Below, piece by piece: positions 23,666 to 31,871 of a DNA stretch of 64,000 nt. The notes below the pieces were generated by a model, which worked only from the letters and a program-made list of their open reading frames with translations, was not told the DNA's origin and searched no databases. The translations under genes and the position numbers were made by a program. Source of the stretch: KBS-96 sp964247975. GTDB lineage: Bacteria; Acidobacteriota; Terriglobia; Bryobacterales; Bryobacteraceae. How positions within the stretch are numbered: the stretch's first letter is position 1; every line of letters begins with the position of its first letter. The stretch covers positions 1-64,000 of the forward strand of contig CAXTWH010000005.1 in the NCBI GenBank assembly GCA_964247975.1, read 5' to 3'.

Positions 23666-26491
23666 ATGCGACGTATTCTGATTGTTGTTGCGATCCTCAT
23701 TGCAGTTCTGGTAATTGGCGCTCTGATTGCAGTTTCCGTAATCGATGTGAATAAGTACCGGCCGCGTATTCAGGCCGAACTGCAAACCAAGCTGAACCGT
23801 TCCGTGACATTGGGCCAATTGCACCTGCGGTTATTTCCGCTTTCGGTTCAAGTGGATGGTGTCACAATTGCGGAAGCGCCCGGCATTCCTTCTTCAGCAC
23901 CCTTCGCTAAAGCCAGTCAGTTGTACGCGAGCGTGGGCTTACTTTCGCTTTTCTCCGGCAATCCTGAAATCAAGTCGGTTGAATTACAGCGCCCTCAAAT
24001 TGAGTTGATCCGCACGGCATCAGGAACCTGGAATTTTTCCAGCATCGGCGGAACCAGCAAGGAGCCATCTTCGAATTCTTCCCAGAACAGCAGCGGCGGT
24101 TTAACGCTGAATCAGTTGAAGATCACCGATGGACAAGTTGCTTTAACCGACCAGATGAATCATCAACCGCGCGCTGTGTACGACCACATCGACGCTGAAC
24201 TAAACGACTTCGCCCCGCGCAAGCCCTTCAATGTGCAATTGAGTGTGCATTTGCCGGGGCAAGGCAATCAGTCGATTGCTTTAAACGCTAAAGCTGGTCC
24301 TATTGGAGGAGTGGAAGCCGCCGCTATTCCCATCGACGGGCATTTCAAGCTGGAAAACGTAACGCTGTCGGGGTTGAGCCGCTTTGCCGCTGGCGCGATT
24401 CCTCCGAACACGGATTCCACAGTCTCCGGCGACGGCAGCGTACAATCCGCTAACCAGATTTTAGCCGTAAAAGGCAATTTAAAACTAGACAACACGACAA
24501 TCAAAGGAGTTAAGCTCGATTATCCGATTGACTCCAAGTTCGATTTGTCCGATGACAGGAAAAGCGATCTAATTACTATCCGTCCCAGTCAGGTAAAGCT
24601 TGGCCCTACTCCGCTGGCTCTATCGGGAACCTATAGCAGCAGCACCAAACCGGCGAATCTTGATTTGAAATTGAATGCGCAGAACGCATCGATTGTGGAA
24701 CTGGCCAAACTGGCCGGCGCATTCGGCGTGGCGATGAACCCAAAATATCAGTTCAAAGGAACTGTGAATGCTGATATCGCGGCGAAAGGCCCCGAAACCA
24801 ATCCGCAATTGTCAGGCACGATGCAGGCCAGGCAGGTAGAAGCGAGCGGCGGCGAAATCAAAGAACCGGTGTTGGTGCCGGAGATGAACCTGACGCTTTC
24901 GCCTACGGCCATTCAATCCAGTCCTTTTGTAGCGCAAAGCGGAGCGACAAAGCTGACGATTGCTTTCACGCTTGCTCAATATGCTACTCAGAACCCGAAC
25001 GTTGACGCGACCATTAGAACCGACGGAGCGAACGTAGCGGAACTGTTGAACATTGCGAAAGCTTACGGCGTGGATGCGATTCAAGGCATGTCGGGAACCG
25101 GCCAGCTTTCTTTGAACGCCCATGTCACCGGCCCAATCAAAGATTCCGCCAAGCTTGCTTATTCCGGTACGGGCAACCTATCAAATGTGAACCTGACAAC
25201 CCCGGAACTGACGAAGCCGATTGCCATTCGCGCTGCTGCCCTTCAGCTTGCGCAAAATGGAGCAGCCATCAACAATCTGGCTGCTTCTGTTGGAAGCACC
25301 AGTCTGCAGGGCAACATGAGCGTGAAAAATTTTGCTGCTCCGCAAGTGCAGTTTGCTTTGTCTTCGGACAAAATTGACGTGAATGAGCTGCAAAATTTGC
25401 AAGCGAAAACAACCTCAAACAGTCAACCTGGGAATTCCGGCAAACAAAGTACCGCGAAAGAACCGAGCCTTCTTAGCAGAACTACCGGCAGCGGAACCCT
25501 GGCCGCAAACACCATCGTGGCGCAGGATTTTGTGTTGACTAATGTGAAAGCCACCGCCAAGCTGGATCACGGACTGATTACACTCTCACCGCTGACGGCC
25601 AGTATCTTTGGCGGCAGCGAGACAGGAACTTTAGCTCTCGATACCCGGCCTACAACACCTACCTGTTCCACTAACTTAAAACTGGCCGGCATCGACACAA
25701 ATAAAATGCTTTCCACCGTCAGCACCGTGAAGAACAGATTGTATGGAAGCCTAAGCGCGAACGCTAATCTGGATTTCGCATTGGCTTCCGGAAGCGATGC
25801 TTTGGCGCGTACCCTGAACGGCACTCTAAGCTTTAACGTGGCAAATGGAAGGTTAGAAGGCATAAACATCCTGAATGAATTGTCGAAAGTCGGCAAGTTT
25901 CTCGGCGTTGCTCCCGGCCAGGGCGGGTCGTCCACGCCACTGAGAAAGCTGTCGGGTTCGATGAATATTAAAAGTGGTCTGGCTTCCACCAATGATCTGA
26001 TTGCCGATCTGGCCGAAGGCTCACTATCAGGAAAAGGAAATCTGAATCTAGCTGACCAGGGAATCGACATGCATGCCACGGCTGTGCTGAATAATGGCGT
26101 TAGCCAAAGCGTGGGCGGCCAGAAAGTAGGCGGATTCCTTAATACGGCATTAGCTAATAATAAGGGCGAACTCGTTATTCCTGTGCTGATTACGGGCAGT
26201 ATGTCCAGCCCCAGGTTTGCTCCTGATCTGCAACAGATCGGGCAGATGAAGTTGAAGAATCTGCTGCCTACAACGGGCGATCCTTCTAAACTCACGAGCG
26301 GCATTGTCGGCTCAGTGTTAGGCAACAAAGGCGGCGGTGCGGCAGGCATCGTTGGTTCTATTCTGGGCGGTGGTCAACAACAGAACACGCAAGCACAGCC
26401 GAACGGCCAAGCACAGCCGCCGCAGAAGCCGAAAGATGTTATCAACTCTGTACTGGGTCAGTTCGGCAAGAAGAAACAACCGCAGCAGTGA
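23666..26491 (+). CDS. AsmA-family envelope protein
   Basis: Large periplasm-facing protein with one N-terminal membrane anchor. Start at 23666 (MRRILIVVAILIAVLVIGAL) was chosen because it begins directly with the anchor and the following DVNKYRPRIQAELQTKLNRS matches the AsmA N-terminus; the open frame upstream to 23537 would run antisense into the ABC gene. AsmA-type beta-taco repeats continue through the middle, and the C-terminal AsmA_2-like part carries NGTLSFNVANGRLEGINIL and GSMNIKSG. The tail is Gln/Pro rich. About 941 residues. AsmA proteins are thought to shuttle phospholipid to the outer membrane. Divergent from the ABC exporter operon. Confidence 0.88.
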   Translation: MRRILIVVAILIAVLVIGALIAVSVIDVNKYRPRIQAELQTKLNRSVTLGQLHLRLFPLSVQVDGVTIAEAPGIPSSAPFAKASQLYASVGLLSLFSGNPEIKSVELQRPQIELIRTASGTWNFSSIGGTSKEPSSNSSQNSSGGLTLNQLKITDGQVALTDQMNHQPRAVYDHIDAELNDFAPRKPFNVQLSVHLPGQGNQSIALNAKAGPIGGVEAAAIPIDGHFKLENVTLSGLSRFAAGAIPPNTDSTVSGDGSVQSANQILAVKGNLKLDNTTIKGVKLDYPIDSKFDLSDDRKSDLITIRPSQVKLGPTPLALSGTYSSSTKPANLDLKLNAQNASIVELAKLAGAFGVAMNPKYQFKGTVNADIAAKGPETNPQLSGTMQARQVEASGGEIKEPVLVPEMNLTLSPTAIQSSPFVAQSGATKLTIAFTLAQYATQNPNVDATIRTDGANVAELLNIAKAYGVDAIQGMSGTGQLSLNAHVTGPIKDSAKLAYSGTGNLSNVNLTTPELTKPIAIRAAALQLAQNGAAINNLAASVGSTSLQGNMSVKNFAAPQVQFALSSDKIDVNELQNLQAKTTSNSQPGNSGKQSTAKEPSLLSRTTGSGTLAANTIVAQDFVLTNVKATAKLDHGLITLSPLTASIFGGSETGTLALDTRPTTPTCSTNLKLAGIDTNKMLSTVSTVKNRLYGSLSANANLDFALASGSDALARTLNGTLSFNVANGRLEGINILNELSKVGKFLGVAPGQGGSSTPLRKLSGSMNIKSGLASTNDLIADLAEGSLSGKGNLNLADQGIDMHATAVLNNGVSQSVGGQKVGGFLNTALANNKGELVIPVLITGSMSSPRFAPDLQQIGQMKLKNLLPTTGDPSKLTSGIVGSVLGNKGGGAAGIVGSILGGGQQQNTQAQPNGQAQPPQKPKDVINSVLGQFGKKKQPQQ

Positions 26492-26544
26492 GCTTGCTTC
26501 CGTTTTATATGGAACATGAGAAGCACCCCAAATGCTGGTGCGAT

Positions 26545-26615
26545 GAATCATTAGGTAAGGTGCATTGGCTGAAATACGCACCGTTCATGCAATTGCAAGC
26601 CAGAAGAATTAGTGA
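26545..26615. repeat. Left copy of an imperfect ~71-bp direct repeat
   Basis: Shares a common core with 28678-28748 in the same orientation, with exact shared words ctgaaatacgca, catgcaat and gcaagcca and about 68-70 percent identity by eye over 71 positions with two 1-nt gaps. It lies between the AsmA gene and the AraC gene. Both copies lie outside the AraC and reductase genes. It could be a remnant of a small coding sequence, since one frame reads LKYAxxMQxQA in both copies. Confidence 0.55.
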
Positions 26616-26624
26616 TTGCCTTGC

Positions 26625-27584
26625 CTATGAGCGAACATCCGGCTTCCGGTAGTTACCCGGCCTACATTTCACGACTTTGGTGAAAGCGCTACTGAATGCG
26701 CTTTCCGAGCTATATCCTACTTCGCTGGCAATAGAAGCAAGATTTCGATCTCCAACTTCGAGCAGGTCACACGCAATCTGCATACGCCAGTTCGTCAGGT
26801 ACACCATCGGCGTAACACCTATCTTCTTTCGAAATGTGAGCGCGAATCCTGAGCGGGACATGTTTGCTACTTTTGCGAGCTGCTGAAGAGACCAACTCCG
26901 CTTATACTCGGTCTGCATCGTTTCAAGTACCTTCGCCAATCGTGGGTGAGTGAGGGCGACCAACCAATTATCTTCTTTGGGCGAGGATGCCAGATAGAAC
27001 CGCAATGTTTGCAGCAGCATGATAGGGGCGAGATGACTCAGGATGAGAGAGCGTCCCACACCGCCAATGCGCATTTCAGCGCTGAAGCGATCCAAACTCC
27101 CGCGCAACACGGCCGCATGATCGGAACTACCGTCTACATGGACTATGGCGGGCAGCCGGTTCAACAAAATCAATGAAAGGTGTCCCTGAAATCTGAAGAT
27201 GATCCCAAGAACAAAGAAATCTCCTCCTCCGTTGCAACTAGCGATCCCTTGTTTGGTCTGAGCGAAGATCTCCTCAGCACGGAATCGCTTTTCCAACGAA
27301 AGATCTGTTGAAAGCGTAAACTCTTTTCCGCCAGTCAGCAGGAAGCAATCGCCAGCACGCAGGCGGATCCTGTGGGGTCCGCCTCTTATGGAAAGCCAGC
27401 ATTCGCCTTTCTGCACGACGTTAAGCGTGAAGCCTTCGTACGCGGGAAAGTCCACCGCCCAAGTCCCACCAGCGTCGAGCGCAACATTAATAAATGCTTT
27501 AAGTTTCATCTTCGTTAGCGCAGTAGATAGCGGGTCGCTTGCGTCCGACACTCGATTTTCATCCAATATTGGACTCCCAAGCAT
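26625..27584 (-). CDS. AraC-family regulator with cupin-type N-terminal domain
   Basis: Transcription factor. The N-terminal half (about residues 40-180) is a cupin_6/AraC-binding type sensor (VVQKGECWLSIRGGPHRIRL, AGDCFLLTGGKEF). The C-terminal half carries two HTH elements: SLQQLAKVANMSRSGFALTF and RNLASIASEVGYSSESAFSS, followed by the FTKVVKCRPGNYR signature. 319 residues. It is divergent from the reductase-like gene (starting at 27640 here), an arrangement often used to control the neighbour. The codon pattern and the flanking repeats suggest it entered with that gene, but this is an impression rather than a measurement. A paralogue is at 48449-49360. Confidence 0.88.
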   Translation of the reverse strand: MLGSPILDENRVSDASDPLSTALTKMKLKAFINVALDAGGTWAVDFPAYEGFTLNVVQKGECWLSIRGGPHRIRLRAGDCFLLTGGKEFTLSTDLSLEKRFRAEEIFAQTKQGIASCNGGGDFFVLGIIFRFQGHLSLILLNRLPAIVHVDGSSDHAAVLRGSLDRFSAEMRIGGVGRSLILSHLAPIMLLQTLRFYLASSPKEDNWLVALTHPRLAKVLETMQTEYKRSWSLQQLAKVANMSRSGFALTFRKKIGVTPMVYLTNWRMQIACDLLEVGDRNLASIASEVGYSSESAFSSAFTKVVKCRPGNYRKPDVRS

Positions 27585-27639
27585 AAAAAGTGGACGTATT
27601 CACATGGAGAGTTGTGTCATCTTACAAGATAATAGATTC

Positions 27640-28551
27640 ATGAGCAGTGAAGTCCAACCTCCCTCTTCTTCAAAGATGCGGATTGCCATCATCGGTGTCG
27701 GCGGGATTGGCAGTGCATTTGCATTCCAGTTGGCTCACGCCGGTGGTCACGATATAACCGCAGTCGCGCGTCCAGGCTCTCCTCGATTACAGCAGTTGGT
27801 ACGCGACCGAGGCATCGTGAAGACTGCGGGAGAGCGCGTTGATGTACATGTGACCGACAAGCTTGATGAGGAGATCGCCTACGATCTCATTCTTGTTACC
27901 CTGCTCGCACACCAGATTGAGGCAGTGCTGCCAGCCCTTCAGCGGAGTGCGGCGAAATGGATCCAATTCATGTTTAATAATTTCGAGCCGGAGAAACTGC
28001 GCGATGCTGTCGGTGCGAACCGATGCTCGTTCGGTATGCCATTTTTGCAAGCGAGTCTCGATCGGGATGGCAGGTTGAACGCCAAAATCGGTATTGCCGG
28101 TCAGAAAAGCAAGATGAACAGCAAGGAATGGGTGAACGTTTTTAACAATGCCAGCCTTCCTGCTGTCCTGGAGCCTAATATGCTTCTCTGGCTTCGCTGC
28201 CAAGCTCCGCTGGGCGCAGCCTTCGAAAGCGTAAGTGTGGCAGGTGTGCGGCGCGGAGGAGGTGCGTCCTGGGCTGAGTCCGTCGCCATCGCACGTGGCA
28301 TGCAGGAGAGCTTTACTCTAATTCAGCGACTCGGATACCAGATCTATCCATCCGGTAAGGTGCTGCTTCACATAAGCCCGGAATGGCTGGTGGCAGGCAT
28401 GTTGTGGTTCATGTCGCGTATCCGCTCCTTCCGCGACCTCCTCGCCACAGGTGCAAACGAGTGTCGGGCACTCGTCGACGTACTCGTGGCTAATACATCT
28501 CAGGTGCAGCCACCTATCTCGGCGAACAAAATCTTGGCGATGAAGCCCTAG
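27640..28551 (+). CDS. Ketopantoate reductase-like (ApbA/PanE family) oxidoreductase
   Basis: NAD(P)-dependent reductase of the ApbA/PanE family. Seen: Rossmann motif MRIAIIGVGGIGSAFAFQL, an alpha-beta NAD domain with VTLLAHQIEAVLPAL, and the C-terminal helical domain (WLRCQAPLGAAFESVSVAG, the lysine/serine area of PanE is not obviously conserved). I placed the start at the ATG at 27640 (MSSEVQPPSSSKMRIA); ATGs at 27604 and 27676 are alternatives. About 303 residues. Being divergent from an AraC gene and not in a pantothenate operon, it may act on another 2-keto substrate. An AT-rich GATAAT lies upstream at 27628-27633. Confidence 0.8.
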   Translation: MSSEVQPPSSSKMRIAIIGVGGIGSAFAFQLAHAGGHDITAVARPGSPRLQQLVRDRGIVKTAGERVDVHVTDKLDEEIAYDLILVTLLAHQIEAVLPALQRSAAKWIQFMFNNFEPEKLRDAVGANRCSFGMPFLQASLDRDGRLNAKIGIAGQKSKMNSKEWVNVFNNASLPAVLEPNMLLWLRCQAPLGAAFESVSVAGVRRGGGASWAESVAIARGMQESFTLIQRLGYQIYPSGKVLLHISPEWLVAGMLWFMSRIRSFRDLLATGANECRALVDVLVANTSQVQPPISANKILAMKP

Positions 28552-28677
28552 GAGAGGTGTTTACTCACGAAATCGGAAATCGCCATTCAGTCGTAAGTCT
28601 TCCCAAACGTTTCTTTCAACAATTTACCGCCGCTTGCGCCAAAACTGGTGGAAGCCGTTAAGCAGTGAATTCGTGAA

Positions 28678-28748
28678 GAGTCACTAGGCAAAAATGCGCC
28701 TGCTGAAATACGCAATGCGCATGCAATGGCAAGCCAAACGGTAAGTGA
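28678..28748. repeat. Right copy of the imperfect ~71-bp direct repeat
   Basis: Same-orientation counterpart of 26545-26615 on the far side of the AraC/reductase pair, in the 252-nt non-coding stretch before the acylase gene. One frame reads LLKYAMRMQWQAKR and then stops, compared with WLKYAPFMQLQARR in the left copy. The reverse strand over this copy also shows a short signal-peptide-like frame, so which strand, if any, was coding is undecided. Confidence 0.55.
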
Positions 28749-28803
28749 AACAACCAAACCAAGTTCCCGCATGTAACCTACGCGCCCATTCGTAACATTA
28801 CAA

Positions 28804-31065
28804 TTAGCGAACCGGCTGCAAAAGAATGCGCTCCTCAGCCGCAGCTTCCACTGCGGCACGCGAATACGCTAACGGATGATACTTCCCAGCGGCCCAATCC
28901 GCTGCTAGATCGTCATAATGCTTGCTGCCGGGGTTTCCAGATTCTCCTGGTGTGTTCGTAGTCACGGAATTATCCCAATTGGAAACGTCAATGATTTCGC
29001 GATACGATGCGCCGCTGGTTTGTTGAAACTCTGCTCCTCCGGCAGCATTCACCGTGTAAGCGTCTCCTGGTCGGCTAATTGGCGAAAGATTCCAGGCTGG
29101 TTGATGCAAAGGGTGATCAAAATGCGCTTGATGAAGAGATCCCCAATTTATCGCAGCAGGATGGGCAGAGCCGTTTTTTTCGATTTCCTTTACTGTGCTG
29201 ATTAACGAATCTTTCAGCAGTTCGCTTTGTTTCGGAGATGCCTGCAACTCCCGTAACAGAACTTCCGGTTCCACCGATACTCTCAATTCAGGAAGCACCT
29301 GGTGCGCCAAGGCATGAATCCAAACTTCGTAAATTAAAGCTTCACGCGAATCCTGCCGCACATTGCCGTTCCACTGCGCCACAAGCTGAAGATATTCTTT
29401 TGATCGCACTGGCAAATCAACAGGATGCCAGTTACGAATCAATTGAACGAAATGACGTGCCGGCAAGGAAATGGTGTCCTGCTGCATGGCAGTTAGATCA
29501 GCAATAGAGAATTTTCTCTTGCCTTGCAGCATCTCCACAATGCGATCATGCCGAGCAGACGGAGCCCAATAATAATTCAATTGCTTATCGTAGCCGGGCG
29601 GCAGAATATTGTTATTAGCAGTGGCGACGTAGTGAATAGCCGGATTAAATGCAATTGGATGCTGATCAATCGACAGATACCCTGACCATTCATATTTGCC
29701 TTCACTACCCGGTACCGGAAAAATGCCGGACCAATTAGGGCGAATCGGCGCTAAACCAGCGGCAATCCAACCGATGTTTCCGGCGCGGTCGGCGTAAACC
29801 AGATTTTCAGTGGGAATTTTATAAAACGAAGCTGCTTCTTTAAACTCCGGCCAGTTCTGAGCCTGCGCTAAACGCAGCGCGGCTAAGTAACCGGCAGTTC
29901 CCGGCTGATCTCCCACCCACTTCAAAGCAAAGGCCAGGTGCCGGGACGGATCCTCATACAGCACCGGTCCATGCAGAGTGTAATGCATTTCCAAAGTTCG
30001 CGCTTCTTCGCCTTTAACGGCGATGGTTTCGTGTTCAACGCGCATCTCTTTCCACTCGCCACGATACCGGTACTGTTTTCCATTGTTCGGATTCAGGGTC
30101 TCCACATATAAATCCTGCTGGTCAATACCGACAATGGTGAAACCGAACGCAATCTGCTCATTGTGGCCGAGCGCAATTCCCGGCAGCGCAGGTTCTCCCG
30201 CGCCAATCACGTTCCAGCCAGGCGCAACCAGATGCACCGTTTTTCTCAATGAGGGCATTTCAATCGAGCGATGCGGATCGTTCGCCAGCAAGGGCTTTCC
30301 GGTTAACGACAGGGTTCCATCAATCACCCAATTGTTGCTTCCCTGTTCACCGGGAAAACGAATCGGACTCACCGCCGCGTTGTAATCTTTGGTGATCGAC
30401 GAAGTAATAGCAGAAAGATCAAGTCCGGCAGGAATATTGAGCACGATGCGCGGGTCCGGCGGAAACAGCCGCGCCGTTTCTGCTAAACCAAACTCTTTCA
30501 CTTCTTCGGATCGGGCTACTTCGGTAACTAGATTTCCGGTCATCAGCAGACCGGCTATACGCGCTGTTACGTCCTCCGGCTGCCACAACCCGGGATCGTA
30601 ACCGGCTAATTCAAATTCCGGCAAACGTTTTCCATGAAGTGATTGAATGTAGGCGTTGATGCCGCTCGTAAAAGCAACGGCAATCTGTTTGGCTTCAGGC
30701 GAGTAACTGGCCCATTCCGCGCTCCAATCGCCGCGATAACGAACTAAACGCGCAATACGATCGCGGCCCAGGGCGGATGGACCAAGCACTTCGGCCAGCT
30801 TGCCCGTGCCAATGCGCCGCCACAAATCCAACTGGAATAAACGGTCATTGGCAGTGATAAACCCTTGCGCAAAGAAAAGATCATCCCGGTTCTCGGCGTA
30901 GATATGCGGAATGCCCCAACGGTCGCGCAACACTTCCACTGTTCGTCTCAAGCCAGGAGCCTGGATCGTGGCTGTGGGGATTGTACTGCTACAAGTAAGC
31001 TTCGCCGCCAAGGCTGTCCATAACACTATGCTCAAAAGTTGCTGCCGAATATTACGCCAGAACAT
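28804..31065 (-). CDS. Penicillin acylase-family N-terminal nucleophile hydrolase
   Basis: Exported hydrolase made as a self-cleaving precursor. Seen: signal region (MFWRNIRQQLLSIVLWTALA), the alpha-chain start RDRWGIPHIYAENRDDLFFA and QLDLWRRIGTGKLAE, and the beta-chain N-terminal serine in EQGSNNWVIDG, about residue 243, which is the predicted nucleophile exposed by autocleavage. Further PVA/acylase blocks include LLANDPH and PASARHDRI. I chose the ATG at 31065; the frame opens at 31089. About 753 residues. Members include penicillin, cephalosporin and quorum-signal (AHL) acylases; which amide this one cuts is unknown. Confidence 0.9.
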   Translation of the reverse strand: MFWRNIRQQLLSIVLWTALAAKLTCSSTIPTATIQAPGLRRTVEVLRDRWGIPHIYAENRDDLFFAQGFITANDRLFQLDLWRRIGTGKLAEVLGPSALGRDRIARLVRYRGDWSAEWASYSPEAKQIAVAFTSGINAYIQSLHGKRLPEFELAGYDPGLWQPEDVTARIAGLLMTGNLVTEVARSEEVKEFGLAETARLFPPDPRIVLNIPAGLDLSAITSSITKDYNAAVSPIRFPGEQGSNNWVIDGTLSLTGKPLLANDPHRSIEMPSLRKTVHLVAPGWNVIGAGEPALPGIALGHNEQIAFGFTIVGIDQQDLYVETLNPNNGKQYRYRGEWKEMRVEHETIAVKGEEARTLEMHYTLHGPVLYEDPSRHLAFALKWVGDQPGTAGYLAALRLAQAQNWPEFKEAASFYKIPTENLVYADRAGNIGWIAAGLAPIRPNWSGIFPVPGSEGKYEWSGYLSIDQHPIAFNPAIHYVATANNNILPPGYDKQLNYYWAPSARHDRIVEMLQGKRKFSIADLTAMQQDTISLPARHFVQLIRNWHPVDLPVRSKEYLQLVAQWNGNVRQDSREALIYEVWIHALAHQVLPELRVSVEPEVLLRELQASPKQSELLKDSLISTVKEIEKNGSAHPAAINWGSLHQAHFDHPLHQPAWNLSPISRPGDAYTVNAAGGAEFQQTSGASYREIIDVSNWDNSVTTNTPGESGNPGSKHYDDLAADWAAGKYHPLAYSRAAVEAAAEERILLQPVR

Positions 31066-31159
31066 TCCAGCAGTATAACCATCCAGCAAACAGTTAGGAA
31101 TCTTCTGGAACAGAAGTCAGCTCGCAGGCGGCGACCTTACCCATATATAGACCAGCGAC

Positions 31160-31780
31160 ATGCGACTGCCTAAAACATGGCCTTGGAGCAAAGCTCCGGC
31201 TCCTTCCGGTCGTATCCTGCCGTTTCCGGCAGTGCCGAACCTCCGAACTGCACTGCTAGACGAGTGGAATTGTTTTGACGCAGTCGCTACATTTCCCGAT
31301 GGCTGCTGGTCACAAGTTTCCTCTTACGCACCGGAAGTTCTGGCCGGTGAGACAGCCCAACTGCAATCATTTTTTGAACAGGCGATCAGAAATGCCTGGT
31401 CCCTTGATTCCGTGAACGTGGCTGTGTTTGCGTTTACCGTGGTTGGCCAAAAGCCAATCACGTCGGCGCAGCGTGAACTGCTGTGGCGAGCTTTTCGCGT
31501 GCCCGTTTATGAACTGCTGGTCGACAAAGAAGCAGGGGTGCTGGCCGCCGAATGCGAATCGCATGAAGGATGGCACATCCGCAACAAACAAGTTCGCTTC
31601 GAACTGGAAACCGGTAAGATTTTGTTTCAAAGCGGCGGACGAACGGCCACTCCGTTAGTGACCGGTTTGTTCGCTCGCGGACTTGACAGTTGCTGCGCTT
31701 GCGGCGACGATTCGCCGCTGCTGCGCGACGTGCAATGGCAAACCGCGAAATTGGTCCGCTCGCAGGCCGTGAGTGCTTAA
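31160..31780 (+). CDS. Hypothetical protein, conserved-looking
   Basis: I do not recognise it. 206 residues, no signal peptide, with VSSYAPEVLAGETAQLQSFF, VNVAVFAFTVVGQKPITSAQ, RELLWRAFRVPVYELLVDKE and a cysteine group near the C-terminus, DSCCACGDDSPLLRD. The CxxCxC cysteine arrangement could bind a metal. It lies in the divergent interval from the acylase gene and 91 nt before the PBP gene; no operon link is certain. Confidence 0.5.
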   Translation: MRLPKTWPWSKAPAPSGRILPFPAVPNLRTALLDEWNCFDAVATFPDGCWSQVSSYAPEVLAGETAQLQSFFEQAIRNAWSLDSVNVAVFAFTVVGQKPITSAQRELLWRAFRVPVYELLVDKEAGVLAAECESHEGWHIRNKQVRFELETGKILFQSGGRTATPLVTGLFARGLDSCCACGDDSPLLRDVQWQTAKLVRSQAVSA

Positions 31781-31871
31781 ACTCTTTTAATTTTCAACTC
31801 CCCGGAACACAATTGCTAGGCAAAAGAACCGCACCGCATACAATCTTCACAGGAGCGGTTTTCTTCCCAAA

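Noticed and set aside
25567..26349. Minus-strand 260-codon frame over the AsmA gene
   Set aside because: Antisense of a clear AsmA C-terminal region; Pro/Leu-rich shadow.
28587..28859. Minus-strand 90-codon frame with a signal-peptide-like stretch, over the right repeat copy
   Set aside because: It overlaps the 3' end of the acylase gene, lacks a convincing Shine-Dalgarno sequence and its key segment is explained by the shared repeat; too weak to call.
31829..31866. AACCGC/GCGGTT hairpin between 31780 and 31872
   Set aside because: Short stem with a 20-plus nt loop near the PBP ribosome-binding region; not convincing as a terminator or riboregulator.
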